Shown here: piece by piece, positions 35,804-46,388 of the stretch
Layout of the letters: the number at the start of each line of letters is the position of its first letter
Position numbering within the stretch: the stretch's first letter is position 1
Assembly (NCBI RefSeq): GCF_000004195.4
Contig: NC_030683.2
Coordinates: 52,651,358 to 52,715,357 of the forward strand
DNA from: Xenopus tropicalis
Lineage: Eukaryota; Chordata; Amphibia; Anura; Pipidae
Length of the DNA stretch: 64,000 bases
Direction: 5' to 3'
Notes under the pieces: model-generated
The model's database searches: none
Told to the model about the DNA's origin: nothing
The model's input: the letters and a program-made list of their open reading frames with translations, nothing else
Program-made: the position numbers and the translations under genes

Positions 35804-36206
35804 GAACTATCCGGGACAGCGGGATGCGCTCTAAAATCCGGGACTATCCCGCGGAAAGCGGGACAGTTGGGAGGTATGGAACTGCATGTTATAAAAGCAC
35901 TGCATAGGTGGTGCAATTTGTTTTCCAATGCCCTCTGTTTACTAGGTAATTATGTTCATGTAATGCAATTAGGGCAGTTACAGTGGAGGAAATAATTATT
36001 TGACCCCTCACTGATTTTGTAAGTTTGTCCAATGACAAAGAAATGAAAAGTCTCATAACAGTATCATTTCAATGGTAGGTTTATTTTAACAGTGGCAGAT
36101 AGCACATCAAAAGGAAAATCGAAAAAATAACTTTAAATAAAAGATAGCAACTGATTTGCATTTCATTGAGTGAAATAAGTTTTTGAACCCTCTAACAAAA
36201 AAAGAC

Positions 36207-37229
36207 TTAATACTTAGTGGAAAAACCCTTGTTTGCAAGCACAGAGGTCAAACGTTTCTTGTAATTGATGACCAAGTTTGCGCACATTTTAGGAGGAATG
36301 TTGGTCCACTCCTCTTTGCAGATCATCTCTAAATCCCTAAGGTTTTGAGGCTGTCTCTGTGCAACTCTGAGCTTGAGCTCCCTCCATAGGTTTTCTATTG
36401 GATTGAGGTCCGGAGACTGACTAGGCCACTCCATGACCTTAATGTGCTTCTTCTTGAGCCACTCCTTTGTTGCCTTTGCTGTATGTTTTGGGTCATTGTC
36501 GTGCTGGAACACCCATCCACGACCCATTTTCAGTTTCCTGGCAGAGGGAAGGAGGTTGACGTTCAGGATTTCACGATACATGGCTCCGTCCATTTTCCCG
36601 TTAATGCGAATAAGTTGTCCTGTGCCCTTAGCAGAAAAACACCCCCAAAGCAAAATGTTTCCACCCCCATGCTTGACGGTGGGGACGGTGTTTTGGGGGT
36701 CATAGGCAGCATTTTTCTTCCTCCAAACACAGCGAGTTGAGTTAATGCCAAAGAGCTCTATTTTGGTCTCATCAGACCACAGCACCTTCTCCCAGTCACT
36801 CACAGAATCATTCAGGTGTTCATTGGCAAACTTCAGACGGGCCTGCACATGTGCCTTCTTGAGCAGGGGGACCTTGCGAGCCCTGCAGGATTTTAATCCA
36901 TTGCGGTGTAATGTGTTTCCAATGGTTTTCTTGGGGACTGTGGTCCCTGCTAATTTGAGGTCATTAACTAACTCCTCCCGTGTAGTTCTAGGATGCTTTT
37001 TCACCTTTCTCAGAATCATTGACAACCCACGAGGTGAGATCTTGCGTGGAGCCCCAGAGCGAGGTCGATTGATGGTCATTTTGTGCTCCTTCCATTTTCG
37101 AACAATCGCACCAACAGTTGTCACCTTCTCTCCCAGCTTCTTGCTAATGGTTTTGTAGCCCATTCCAGCCTTGTGCAGGTCTACAATTTTGTCTCTGACA
37201 TCCTTGGACAGCTCTTTGGTCTTTCCCAT
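36207..37229 (-). CDS. Tc1-like transposase, intact 340 aa, DD34E
   Basis: Cut-and-paste transposase that binds the element's inverted repeats and moves it into TA sites (family knowledge). The N-terminal ~110 residues are the paired-like HTH region starting [20 protein letters not shown], with a GRPR-like AT-hook variant [10 protein letters not shown] at 55-64. The catalytic triad is Asp153 ([11 protein letters not shown]), Asp244 ([10 protein letters not shown]) and Glu279 ([12 protein letters not shown]), spacing DD34E, the Sleeping Beauty-type arrangement. The glycine-rich box [13 protein letters not shown] is at ~187-199. Full length with no frameshift or stop. The start is the first Met, at the conserved MGKxKE family position. 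Protein activity cannot be judged by reading. Confidence 0.95.
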   Translation of the reverse strand: MGKTKELSKDVRDKIVDLHKAGMGYKTISKKLGEKVTTVGAIVRKWKEHKMTINRPRSGAPRKISPRGLSMILRKVKKHPRTTREELVNDLKLAGTTVPKKTIGNTLHRNGLKSCRARKVPLLKKAHVQARLKFANEHLNDSVSDWEKVLWSDETKIELFGINSTRCVWRKKNAAYDPQNTVPTVKHGGGNILLWGCFSAKGTGQLIRINGKMDGAMYREILNVNLLPSARKLKMGRGWVFQHDNDPKHTAKATKEWLKKKHIKVMEWPSQSPDLNPIENLWRELKLRVAQRQPQNLRDLEMICKEEWTNIPPKMCANLVINYKKRLTSVLANKGFSTKY

Positions 37230-37373
37230 GTTGGAGAGTTTGGAGTCTGCTTGATTGATTGATTCTGTGGACAGGTGTCTTTTATACAGGTGACTAGTTA
37301 AGACAGGTGTCCTTAATGAGGTTGACTAATTGAGTAGAAGTGTCTAACCACTCTGTGGGAGCCAGAACCCTTA

Positions 37374-37701
37374 GGCTGATGCCACACCAGGCGTAGGGCT
37401 GATTTTTTCGGCAAGCGGAAAAACGCTTGCCGAAAATTCAGCCCTACGCCTGCTACTTGTGCCTGCACCCGAATGAATGAGATACGCTCGGGTGCAGGCA
37501 CATGTAGCCGATATACGCATGAAAACGCGAGACTTTGCATTCTCACGCGTTTTCATGCGTATATCGGCTACATGTGCCTGCACCCGAGCGTATCTCATTC
37601 ATTCGGGTGCAGGCACAAGTAGCAGGCGTAGGGCTGAATTTTCGGCAAGCGTTTTTCCGCTTGCCGAAAAAATCAGCCCTACGCCTGGTGTGGCATCAGC
37701 C
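37374..37701. repeat. near-perfect palindromic MITE flanked by TTA
   Basis: A 328-bp foldback with arms of ~155 bp that match almost throughout. It begins GGCTGATGCCACACCAGGCG and ends with its complement. TTA at 37371-37373 and 37702-37704 is consistent with the 3-bp TWA duplication of PIF/Harbinger elements. Each arm contains smaller hairpins (CGGCAAGCGG/CCGCTTGCCG-like, and a 'TGCCTGCACCCGA' repeat). It lies between the transposase start codon and the neighbouring terminal repeat of the Tc1 element. Identical 30-60-residue reading frames on both strands are due to the symmetry. Confidence 0.9.
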
Positions 37702-37940
37702 TTAATGGTTGGTAGGGGTTCAAAAACTTATTTCACTCAATGAAATGCAAATCAGTTGCTATCTTTTATTTAAAGTTATTTTTTTGATTTTCCTTTTGAT
37801 GTGCTATCTGCCACTGTTAAAATAAACCTACCATTGAAATGATACTGTTCTGAGACTTTTCATTTCTTTGTCATTGGACAAACTTACAAAATCAGTGAGG
37901 GGTCAAATAATTATTTCCTCCACTGTATATGCCATCTCTA

Positions 37941-38412
37941 AGGGTGAAGACACATGGAGCTACTAAAACAGACAATGCTGATCATTTACTGATAATTGTC
38001 TCTACGTGGGTTTTAGTAGAGGCAATTCTCAGTACAGGTAAGGGATCCCTTATACAGAAACCCGTTATCCAGAAAGTTCAGAATTACCGAAATGTCATCT
38101 TCCATAGACTCAATTTAAATCAAATAATTCAGATTTTTAAGAATGATTTTCTCTATAATAATAAAAGATCGAATTAATCCTTATTGGAGGCAAAACAATC
38201 TTATTGGATTTATTTAATGTTTAAATGATTTTTTAGTAGACTTAAGGTATGGAGATCCAAATTACGGAAAGACCCCTTATCCAGAGAACCCCAGGTCCCG
38301 AGCATTTTGGATAACAGGTCTCATACCTGTATTGTCTATGGCAGGGAATTTTGTGGAGTTTAGTAGCCATGAAAAAGTAGCTGCTACTAGTAGCCCAGCG
38401 TGTCTTTACCCT
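37941..38412. repeat. AGAGCTACT-family MITE, split by a second MITE
   Basis: Left part acacatggagctactaaaac...aggcaattctcag and right part ttgtctatggcagggaattt...agtagctgctactagtag match the uninterrupted copy at 4,646-4,828. The insertion at 38,035-38,329 falls between them. Confidence 0.8.
38035..38329. repeat. CAGGTATGGGA MITE nested in another MITE, TA duplication
   Basis: A 295-bp copy: left CAGGTAAGGGATCCC, right GATAACAGGTCTCATACCTG, with TA at 38033-38034 and 38330-38331. Removing it plus one TA restores ...TATTGTCTATGGC, as seen in the 4.7-kb copy. This fixes TA as the target duplication of the family. Confidence 0.88.
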
Positions 38413-39300
38413 AACACTTTATGTGTACAGAATTACAACTCTCAACAACAGCCATTCGCCAGCTTTTCCAGTTAGAAGGGACCTCCCTTACATTTCACAT
38501 TAGGAAACCTCTTAACCTATTAACAACTCATAAAGACAGAAAAACTGGAGGTTCTCTCATCTAAAACTTGTGTATGATTAAAACAACAAACCCAATAGCA
38601 AACAAATATACAAATTTGTACTGGTGTAAAATCCTTATAATGAGGTCGATGGTTGGAGGAAGATGGTTGATTGAATAAAATAATCCCTATTGTCACAAAA
38701 ATAGATCTTTAGCAGCATTTTATGGTTTTGTCACCAGTGTTTTCTCTGCAATCAGAAACCTGTCAGGATTACCAGGACCAAATTTAAATTTACTTATGTA
38801 AATCTCCTATCATTTTCTGTAGCATTTTAGCTAATAAAAAATCTCAAGCACAATAAAAAAAATCCTAGAATGACAAATTTTACAAACCTAAGAAAAATAG
38901 CATCTAGGTCATTTTTAGGAGCTACATTTGGTGCAAAAATTAAATGCTATAAAATCAGAAAATTAGATTTCCTTTTCATATTTTGATAAAATTGCTCATA
39001 CTTCATTTTACAAATAGGAAGCAATTGATACAATAATCTGTTAGTCGCCTATACTTACCATCATTTCATACTAAGTGTTTCACTCCTGAATATATATCAG
39101 AGAAAGATTAACAGTTTTTACACAGCATGACAGGTTACTTTGAGTCACAGCCGTTCAAAACCGATGTCTAAATAGCCCTATTTTACTTTTTTCTGTGACT
39201 CTAGCATTTTGTTGCTGCCCTCCGGGAAAGCTGGGAGATTTTCTGTGAGAGAGAGCTACCAGCGATTAGTGCAGGCCTGTTTCCGTGATCATAGGACGCG
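38413..39300. other. AT-rich stretch upstream of the C10orf53 homolog
   Basis: No gene or clear repeat seen. Base composition rises to moderate GC only after about 39,200, near the promoter region of the next gene. Confidence 0.5.
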
Positions 39301-39303
39301 TTG

Positions 39304-39378
39304 GGTTGCTAAGGGCAGTGTTGCGCTGGGTTGCTAAGGGCGGTGTTGCGCTCGGTTGCTAAGGACGGTGCTCTGTAG
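39304..39378 (+). promoter_or_regulatory. three 25-bp GGTTGCTAAGG repeats upstream of the start codon
   Basis: GGTTGCTAAGG starts at 39304, 39329 and 39354, exactly 25 bp apart; the first two copies are nearly identical over the full unit. They end 8 bp before the ATG at 39386, so they lie in the 5' UTR or core promoter. GTTGCTA resembles the half-site of the RFX X-box (GTTGCC); a matching right half was not seen. A regulatory role is inference. Confidence 0.45.
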
Positions 39379-39385
39379 CGGGATC

Positions 39386-39482
39386 ATGCCGGAGAAGGCT
39401 CTGGTAACGCTGCGTTTTGGCCCATATTCGTCCAGCTCTGGGCTGGTGGATCACCGGGTTTCCCGGCTTCAGGGTCTGAGAG
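39386..39482 (+). CDS. C10orf53 homolog exon 1
   Basis: The ATG at 39386 follows cgggatc. 32 codons plus one base, donor AGAG|GTGAGA. The first in-frame Met, directly preceding the conserved LRFGPYS motif, supports this start. Confidence 0.93.
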
Positions 39483-40639
39483 GTGAGATCATAAGGGCAA
39501 AGGCGCTACATTGAGCCAAACCAGAATGTCCCTGTTTCTTAAGTTGCAAATATCCTTCAACTCAGTAAACCTGAGAAGTAATGGTTTCAGAGAAATGTTA
39601 TTGTTCCTTATTACCCATTACTCACTTGTGTGTATCAGGTATTGAAACACAAAACAAAGACAAACATTAGGGGGTGCCAATGTATTTGCTATCTTATCAA
39701 ACTTTGCTAGGCCAGTATAAGTGCAATCCCTCTGTTGGCATTTGGTATAAAGTAGTGGGAAACGTCGCACTTTTATTAACATTTATTTATAAAGCGCCAA
39801 CATATTCCGCAGCGCTGTACAATAAGTGGGTTTCATACATTGGACATACAGAGTAACATATAAAGCAATCAATAACCGATACAAGAGGTGAAGAGAGCCC
39901 TGCCCAAAAGAGCTTACAATCTACAAGCACTTCCAAAGAAATTATAGCTTTGTGATCCATTTAATCAAATATTGTGGGACTTAGAGAATTTTGTAATAGG
40001 AATTAAATCATAGTAAAAGATTATAGTGTTTTACATAGATGGGGTCAAGAATTGAGAGCAGCATCAATGTAGGTGAATTTAGGTAATAATAAGTCTGTAA
40101 TGGAGTTATGTAATGGAAGACTGTCAGAGCAGATTTATCAAAATGTGAGTTTAGAGCTTAAAAGATAAAAAGAGTCAGCCACTCTTCTTTGTATACAGAT
40201 ACAGGGTCGGACTGGGGGGTGCAGGGCCCACCGGGGCTGCCACCCCAGGGGCCCTGCAGGTGCCCCCGCCGGCCATGTCCCCCACACCCACTAACCCCCC
40301 CCCCCCGCTGAGCCTACCTTACCCCCCGCAGGGGCCCCTGCTGAGCCTCCCTAACCACCCGCAGGGTCCCCCACCCGATGACCTCCCCTAAACGCTGATA
40401 AGTTTAACACGTCAGGGGAGGAACAGAAGGAAGGGGGAGCACCGGCAAGGGTCTGGTCTGACCTGCTGGGGCCCACCGGGTTTTTTTCCAGTGTCCCGGC
40501 AGCTCAGTCCAACCCTGTTCAGATATGAAACATAAGTAACTGGACCAGCGACCACTATTTTTATTTATTTCATAAACAAACAGAATTTTACAGTCATGAG
40601 GTAGGGCAGGATTTGGGCACTGTATTGGTAATATATACA

Positions 40640-40691
<52 letters not shown>

Positions 40692-43600
40692 TATTTTACC
40701 GTTTACTACATGGGCTTTAATAATGTTACAGCACCAGAGAGCTGCTTTTTCCCCTGGCTTATTGTCCTGGATCAGCAAAATACAAATACTACTACAAAGT
40801 ACAAATACTACTAAACCCATAAAAGGTTTTTATTCTGTGAGTTTTTTATATATATTATGGTAGATGAACTCTCGCTCTATAGTATTGCTTTAAGATAATT
40901 GGGGGGGGGGGGGTGCAGCAGGGAAAGCAGCCTGCGTCTGAGTTTCACAGATCCATTGAAGACATTGCAAAAGGGCAGGTTTAAAGCAGCAGTTCTCTAT
41001 TGGTCTTTCTCAGTATTTAACAATGAACTGACTCAGTTGGGCATTTCCGAATTACCTAAGGACTTGATGAATCTGGTAATTAGATCAATAAATGCCTTAA
41101 ATTAAGCAAGATCATGATTTGTGTTCTTACCAATGTCCACTACTCCTAGACCCACCTATTCTTTTTTTTTTTCTTGCTGAAACTTCCGCCTGTCTAAAAC
41201 TTTACACTCTCTGGCATTCAAGGGAAGATAGGGGAGGTGTCACTTACTATTTCAGAGTTGCTTAAGTGGCAGTTTATTCAAATGTATCTCTCTACTCCTT
41301 CTCTTGCAGTGGACAGTAGGAACCTTATTAATATATTATTTTTTCTAAATCATTCTGAAGATCGCCCAACCCCCCATTTAGCGAATCACTAAGTCTTACC
41401 ATGAGGACATTGATGTTTTCTTATTATTAAACATCACCCCCTTTATCAAATTTATAGTTGCATGATCAACCTGGGCCTGCCATTTCTCTTGGTGAAATGT
41501 ACTCAGAGCTAAAAGCGCTTTAGGTTTACATTAAGAAAACCTGGAAAAAGGTTTCATTCATCCTTTCACCTTACCAGCATGGACATGAATTTTTTTGTTC
41601 AGAAAAAAGACTAAAGCTGGCCATACTTGCCCCGATGATATCGTATGAAACCTCGTTTTGTATGATATTTGGTGCATTTATGGCGGATCGACAAGATGGC
41701 CGATAATGCAAAGGCTGCGGATATTGGTCATCTCGTTGATTGGCCAGGTTAAAAGATTTTGATTGGGCTCCAACAACAAACAAACAACAACAAAATCTAT
41801 GTTCAGGGTTGAATCTGTAGGTGGAGGTAGAATTCCTATTGTTTCTACCTCCACATCTGACAATTCAGCCCTGAACGTCAGTGGGAAAAACGAACGGCAT
41901 TTGTGGCATTTTTAAAGGAAGGTAACAAAGTTTTTTGTTTTTTTTAAACTGAACTGCAGTTTTTGTTGAAGTTATTGAAATTAGTAGAATTGACTGGTAG
42001 TCTCCCTAAGTGTGATGTAAGCACCAGAGCTCCCTCTAATGAATGGTCAACTCAACTAGGAAATATCAAATACTACTTATGCCTTTAATGTTTAAGTCTA
42101 TTAAATCTAGTTATATATAGTTCCTCTTGTTTATGAGAGGCTGTGAATGATATATATTCCCTGATAATTAAGTCCTACTGTTTTCAAACATAAATTTCAT
42201 TAAAAAGTAATAGGTGTAAGTAAGCACATGGCCATTTAGACTCATTTAAATTCTGTTAGTCATTAAGAGCTTTCATTAATAATAAAAATATTAATAAATT
42301 ATAATCCAACAACAGCAGTTGCATACACTTCACCAGAACAGATGGTGACAAAGTAAGAGAGTAAATGGCTGTACAAAACTGACTGTGGTTATAGGATTAA
42401 ATAAACTGCAGATGTACATATCGTTTGCTGTTCCGGAAACAGAAAACAGAATGCAAGTGAATGTGTTCCTATAGGTGTAACTCTTTAGACAGCAAAGCGA
42501 AATTCTAGCCTATATGATTGAATTGGTTGTGCAAAGCTGAAGTGGAATTCCTCTCGTCCTGATTGGCACATGCTCAGACCGTCTTTCTTTCGCCAACTGA
42601 CAGTGGGAAGGGGGTAGATAAATTGAGGTCCAGTGCCTAGCACAGCACTGGACCTTAGTATAGTTCTGACTGGCATTCTATAGGCATTATATTTCCACAG
42701 AATTGATAGTCTGGTTAATAAAAATTTCTGTGTTTTCTTCCATTATTTGTTAAAAATCATTTAAATTATTTAAAAAATGTATAGCACACTTTTCTTAACA
42801 TTACCTAATGATCCATCTTGCATTGTTTTTATTGTTGGGCAATATTCTATTCCAAATATTTGTAGAAAGGATCCTGAGTGCTCGGTGCCTCAGAAAGTTT
42901 TGTGGCAGACTAGGGACCATAAACATCTTTCACATAACTAATTTCTTAGACACCAGATTAACAAAAATAATGTTCTATAAAACCAATATTTTTGAGTCCA
43001 AAGAAAACCAAATACGGGTGTTTTCTAGCTCAAAGGGTAGGGTCAAACCATTTCAATTTTCCCCCCTTCCCCCTGGCAATCACATGAACTGTTTTTTCTT
43101 TTGATGGGCGATTATTGCCTGGCTCAGCATTACCAAAAGAGATGTGCCCACAAAGAACTCTAAATTCAGGTGAATGGGAATAATTTCAACCCTTATGTTC
43201 CCTGTCCGCTGAGCTACAAGGCATTCTGGAAAGAAAACACTCGGAATTGCATGTGCCATAAAGCTTTTAGGCAAAAAGTATGTGTAGTATTAAAGTAAAA
43301 AAATGGAGTTGAGTTCAGCTGCTAAAACCTCATCAAGTGGATGAATGGACTGACAGAATTGATTATTTATGTCTTCTGCTTTCAAACATGGTATCATTTA
43401 CACATGGCATCTCTTAGTACAGCTGCAAGACCCCCATTGTCCCTTACTATGGAGTTACTTTTTATATTTGTTATGTTGGTATTGATTTTCAAACATAGAT
43501 GCTAAATTGTACCAGTACAGATATTAGTACTTACCAACAGCCATCAGTTTTGCTCAGTCGACTATAAGATAAAAAATGAAAGCAGAGATCTGTTTCTATG

Positions 43601-46388
43601 GGTAACTACACTGACACAATTCATTATCTATCTGAATTAATATTACCTTGTCTTTTTCACTATCCTCATGTCCCAGTTCTTTATTCAGATATTCAAAAAG
43701 AAATATGGATCTGCAGAAACAGTTAAGCACCTTTCTCAGTACTGAACAGGGAATTTGGGGGCAGAAATAATGATGTTAAAAAATAAATTTTTGAATGAGG
43801 GGTTATTTCCATACCATACCTTTAACGTGCTTAAAAATAAAACATTTAAATGTCATATACATTGAATAGGACTGTTTTGCCACCAATATGGATTCATGGA
43901 GCTCACGTACAAGGTACTGTTTTATTATTAGAGAGAAAAAGGAAATCATAAAAATTTGACTTATTTGCTTAAAATGGGTTCTATGGGGGATGGCCTTCCC
44001 GTGATGTATAATTTAGTGAATAACATTTCTGAATAATGGATCCCACTAGGATCTAAAGAACTGAAGTTTTACTGCTGTTAAGTGAACTCAGCAAATCTGG
44101 TCTCAATGAAGGCAGTGAGATGCTAAAACTTACACTGTCTAAACAAGCGAAAACTATGGGTTTAAACAAATTGCATGGTTTGTGTGCAGAGTATCAACAT
44201 TGTGCCGCCATGTTAAAATTTCTATTGATTTCCAACCGCTAGTATATTTCTTACATTCTAATTACTGCTGAAAATTAGGCAGACATTTGGAATAGTGCCG
44301 AATAGTCAGACAAAACAGGGACACTAGAACCTGGTCCTTGTAAGTTTTATTCTGTAACCAGGAAATCCTGTGACATACAGGAAAAGAACATATTGACTAT
44401 AGTGTACATCTATTATATCCAATTACTCTGTAGCATTTGTACTTTTGAAAAAGCTGTACCGTGACTTATCAGTGAACCACAATCTTTTTCAGCTGTGTTG
44501 GTATCTGATGGACACCAAGTTATTTTAGAAGAAATTTTGGATAGGAACACAGTAGAACTGATAGTCAATGGAGAGCTTGTATTCCGATGTAACATTAAAG
44601 AACTGGACTTTGGTAAGATAAAGACTTATTACATGTATTGTCTACATTTACCCTAATACAGGCTTGGGACCTATTATCCAGAATGTTTGGGGTTTTCTGA
44701 ATGAGGGATCTTTCTGTAATTTTGATCACCATACCTTATGTCTACTAAAAAATCATTTAAACATTGAATAAACCCAATAACGATTAATTATATCTGGGAT
44801 CATGTACAAGTTGCTGTTTTATTATTACAGAGAAAAAGGAAATTATTTTTAAAAATCTGAATTGTTTAATTATAATGGAGTCTATGGGAGATGGCCTTCC
44901 TGTAATTAAGGGCTTTTTGGATAACAGGTTTCTGGATAATGCATCCCATACCTGTAATTAAAAGCTTTTTCATCTAGGTGAGTTCCTTTTATCCATGCAC
45001 TCATTAATATAGGAAAAAAATAAATTCCTTTTTTATGTTTTATGTTCAGTTTCATGTAACTGCACATGCTGTTAATACTTTCGTGTATTAAAAAACTGTC
45101 TTATGTGGTCAAACACTAAGGGGCTGATTTACTAATCCACGAATCCGAATCCCGAATGGGAAAAAATCGGATTGGAAACAAACATTTTGCGACTTTTTCA
45201 TATTTTTTGCGTTTTTTTCGTCACCGTCGTGACTTTTTCGTAGCCGTTACGACTTGCGCAAATCGTCGCGACTTTTTCATAGCCATTACAAATTTCGTGA
45301 ATTGTCGCAACTTTTTCATAGCCATTTGACTTTCGTGAATTGTCGCAACTTTTTCATAGCCATTACGACTTTCGTGAATTGTCGCGACTTTTGCATAGCC
45401 ATTACGACTTTTGTGAATTGTCGCGACTTTTTCATATTGAGCGCTCGAAAAATTCGTGACAATTCGCGAAAAAGTCGCAAAATACCAATCATTACGAAAA
45501 AAAACCCTAAGCTTAACTGAACCTGTTCATTTGTTTAATTTAGCTGCAGTATTGGGTCACTTTCTAAATATATTTACCTCTTATCAACATAAGGAGCAGT
45601 TTGCCCTATATTTATTTGGTCTGTTCATCTCTTAGATCAGTCATGTTTATATTCAAAGTAAAATGCAATATGATAATGACTTGGCTCCTTCCTAAACTAG
45701 AACAATCATTCCATCATTAAAAAAGCGCTTTGTAAATCTGACAGAATAAGTATAGTTTACCAAGTGAAATCTATAAGAAATAAACCCCCTAGAGCGCGCG
45801 GGTCGGTTATGAATATTTGTCTAGTTTCGGCTTTGTGAGATAGGTCAACCCAGTAAATTAGCATGTCACATAATTTTTATTTCCAGCACTTTCTGGCTTT
45901 TTATTATGTCTCTTATATATAGCTGTATATTTTTTATTAATGTCACTGACCAAATACATAGGTTAGGAAGACTTGTAGCTAGATATTGCCTTGTCTGAAA
46001 TAAAGCTCCTCTGTAATCCCAGTATCAGCAACATTAATGAGCTAGGTCAAAAGCAGGCTCACACCTATGCAGGAAGCACTTTATGTTAAATGAATCTCAT
46101 AGCCACAAAAGGGCTCATAGAGCTCTGCAGTGCAGGACTGAAATCATCCATAAAAATAAAAATGCATGTATCTCAAAAAGTCTCCTTTAACAAAAGACCA
46201 AGTTAGTTGTTGTATTGTTCAGCATTTAGGAACATTTTTGTAGCTTTTATAACCCCTTTCAATAGAATTGCATCATACTGAAGTTCAACAAAACTTAAAT
46301 ATTTCATATGTTTTTGGTTATAGGTGGAGATGGGCAGCTAGACCCACTTTGTGAAGAAGCCAGAAAAGCAGTCAAAAATGCTTATTAA
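39386..46388 (+). CDS. UPF0728 protein, C10orf53 homolog, three exons, complete
   Basis: Exons 39386-39482, 44493-44612 and 46324-46388 join in phase to 282 nt = 93 codons plus stop, the same length as I recall for human C10orf53. It starts MPEKALVTLRFGPYSSSSGL, and the middle shows DGHQVILEEI, LIVNGELVF and CNIKELDFGGDG. It ends LDPLCEEARKAVKNAY. The family is uncharacterised; its RFGPY start and repeated hydrophobic beta pattern look like a small globular alpha/beta protein. No signal peptide or membrane segment. The gene lies downstream of chat in the same orientation, as in mammals. Intron 1 is ~5.0 kb and intron 2 ~1.7 kb. Confidence 0.95.
39776..39935. repeat. dispersed vertebrate repeat fragment
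   Basis: Contains 'tttataaagcgccaacatat', 'cagcgctgtacaataa' and 'aaaagagcttacaatcta', which I recognise as a widespread amphibian/fish interspersed repeat. Its class (SINE or LINE 3' end) is not decided. In C10orf53-homolog intron 1. Confidence 0.5.
40202..40517. repeat. hAT non-autonomous element, GC-rich
   Basis: A 316-bp element with ends CAGGGTCGGACTGGG and CTCAGTCCAACCCTG. Flanked by tacagata (40194-40201) and ttcagata (40518-40525), one mismatch in 8. Its termini relate it to the 33.5-kb element. The interior is rich in GGGCCC and CCCCC. Confidence 0.85.
40632..40686. repeat. (TA)n microsatellite
   Basis: Uninterrupted TA dinucleotides of about 50 bp. They generate an Ile-Tyr run in an unrelated minus-strand reading frame. 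Confidence 0.95.
41612..41900. repeat. GGCCATAC-family MITE, diverged copy
   Basis: Starts taaagctggccatacttgcc and contains tatgaaacctcgttttgtat, 'cctattgtttctacctcc' and 'attcagccctgaacg', as in the near-complete copy at 55.1 kb. Confidence 0.7.
43825..44048. repeat. partial CAGGTATGGGA MITE
   Basis: Interior (gttttgccaccaatatggat, gttctatgggggatggcctt) plus the decayed right end tctgaataatggatcccac. The left terminus is missing. Confidence 0.6.
44493..44612 (+). CDS. C10orf53 homolog exon 2
   Basis: Acceptor ctttttcag, donor TTTG|GTAAGA, phase 1 in and out. Encodes AVLVSDGHQVILEEILDRNT then VELIVNGELVFRCNIKELDF. Confidence 0.95.
44659..44954. repeat. CAGGTATGGGA MITE copy with TA duplication
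   Basis: A 296-bp copy beginning CAGGCTTGGGACCTATTATC and ending AATGCATCCCATACCTG, TA on both sides. It starts 46 bp downstream of C10orf53-homolog exon 2. Confidence 0.8.
45120..45515. repeat. GGGGCTGATTTACTAATCC MITE, one arm
   Basis: The left end GGGGCTGATTTACTAATCCA is followed by four tandem ~47-bp blocks of the type 'ttcgtgaattgtcgcaactt'. The right terminus is lost near 45,515. Related to the 23.5, 33 and 56.9-kb copies. Confidence 0.75.
46324..46388 (+). CDS. C10orf53 homolog exon 3 with stop
   Basis: Acceptor ggttatag, then GGDGQLDPLCEEARKAVKNA-Y-TAA. The C-terminus matches the human protein closely. No AATAAA lies close by; an ATTAAA occurs near 46,720. Confidence 0.94.

Larger units (their letters stand above)
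34236..35876. mobile_element. 1.64-kb non-autonomous element carrying a minisatellite, 10-bp duplication
   Basis: Terminal inverted repeats TACCTCCCAAC (from 34236) and GTTGGGAGGTA (to 35876) are flanked by the identical 10-mer TGGAACTGCA (34226-34235 and 35877-35886). Layout: about 280 bp of left sequence, a ~1-kb minisatellite (34,519-35,530), then a right part made of nested inverted repeats (35,530-35,860). No transposase reading frame was recognised. The duplication length resembles that of Mutator-like elements, but the superfamily cannot be set from this alone. Confidence 0.75.
35981..37925 (-). mobile_element. Tc1/mariner transposon, apparently complete
   Basis: Terminal inverted repeats of about 210 bp (35,981-~36,190 and ~37,714-37,925) begin CAGTGGAGGAAATAATTATT and differ at only a few positions. 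TA lies on both sides (35979-35980, 37926-37927). It encodes an uninterrupted transposase on the minus strand. Without the 328-bp palindromic insertion at 37,374-37,701 its length would be about 1.6 kb, typical of Tc1 elements with long IR/DR-type repeats. Near-identical repeats and an open frame suggest recent insertion. Confidence 0.93.

Noticed and set aside
36433..37158. Plus-strand frames of 90-137 codons
   Set aside because: Antisense shadows of the Tc1 transposase gene.
37313..37743. Near-identical small reading frames on both strands (MRYARVQAHVADIRMKT...)
   Set aside because: Explained by the palindrome at 37,374-37,701, where both strands read the same.
40404..40820. 138-codon minus-strand frame with an Ile-Tyr run
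   Set aside because: It crosses a (TA)n microsatellite and part of a hAT element; the Ile-Tyr run is translated TA repeat.
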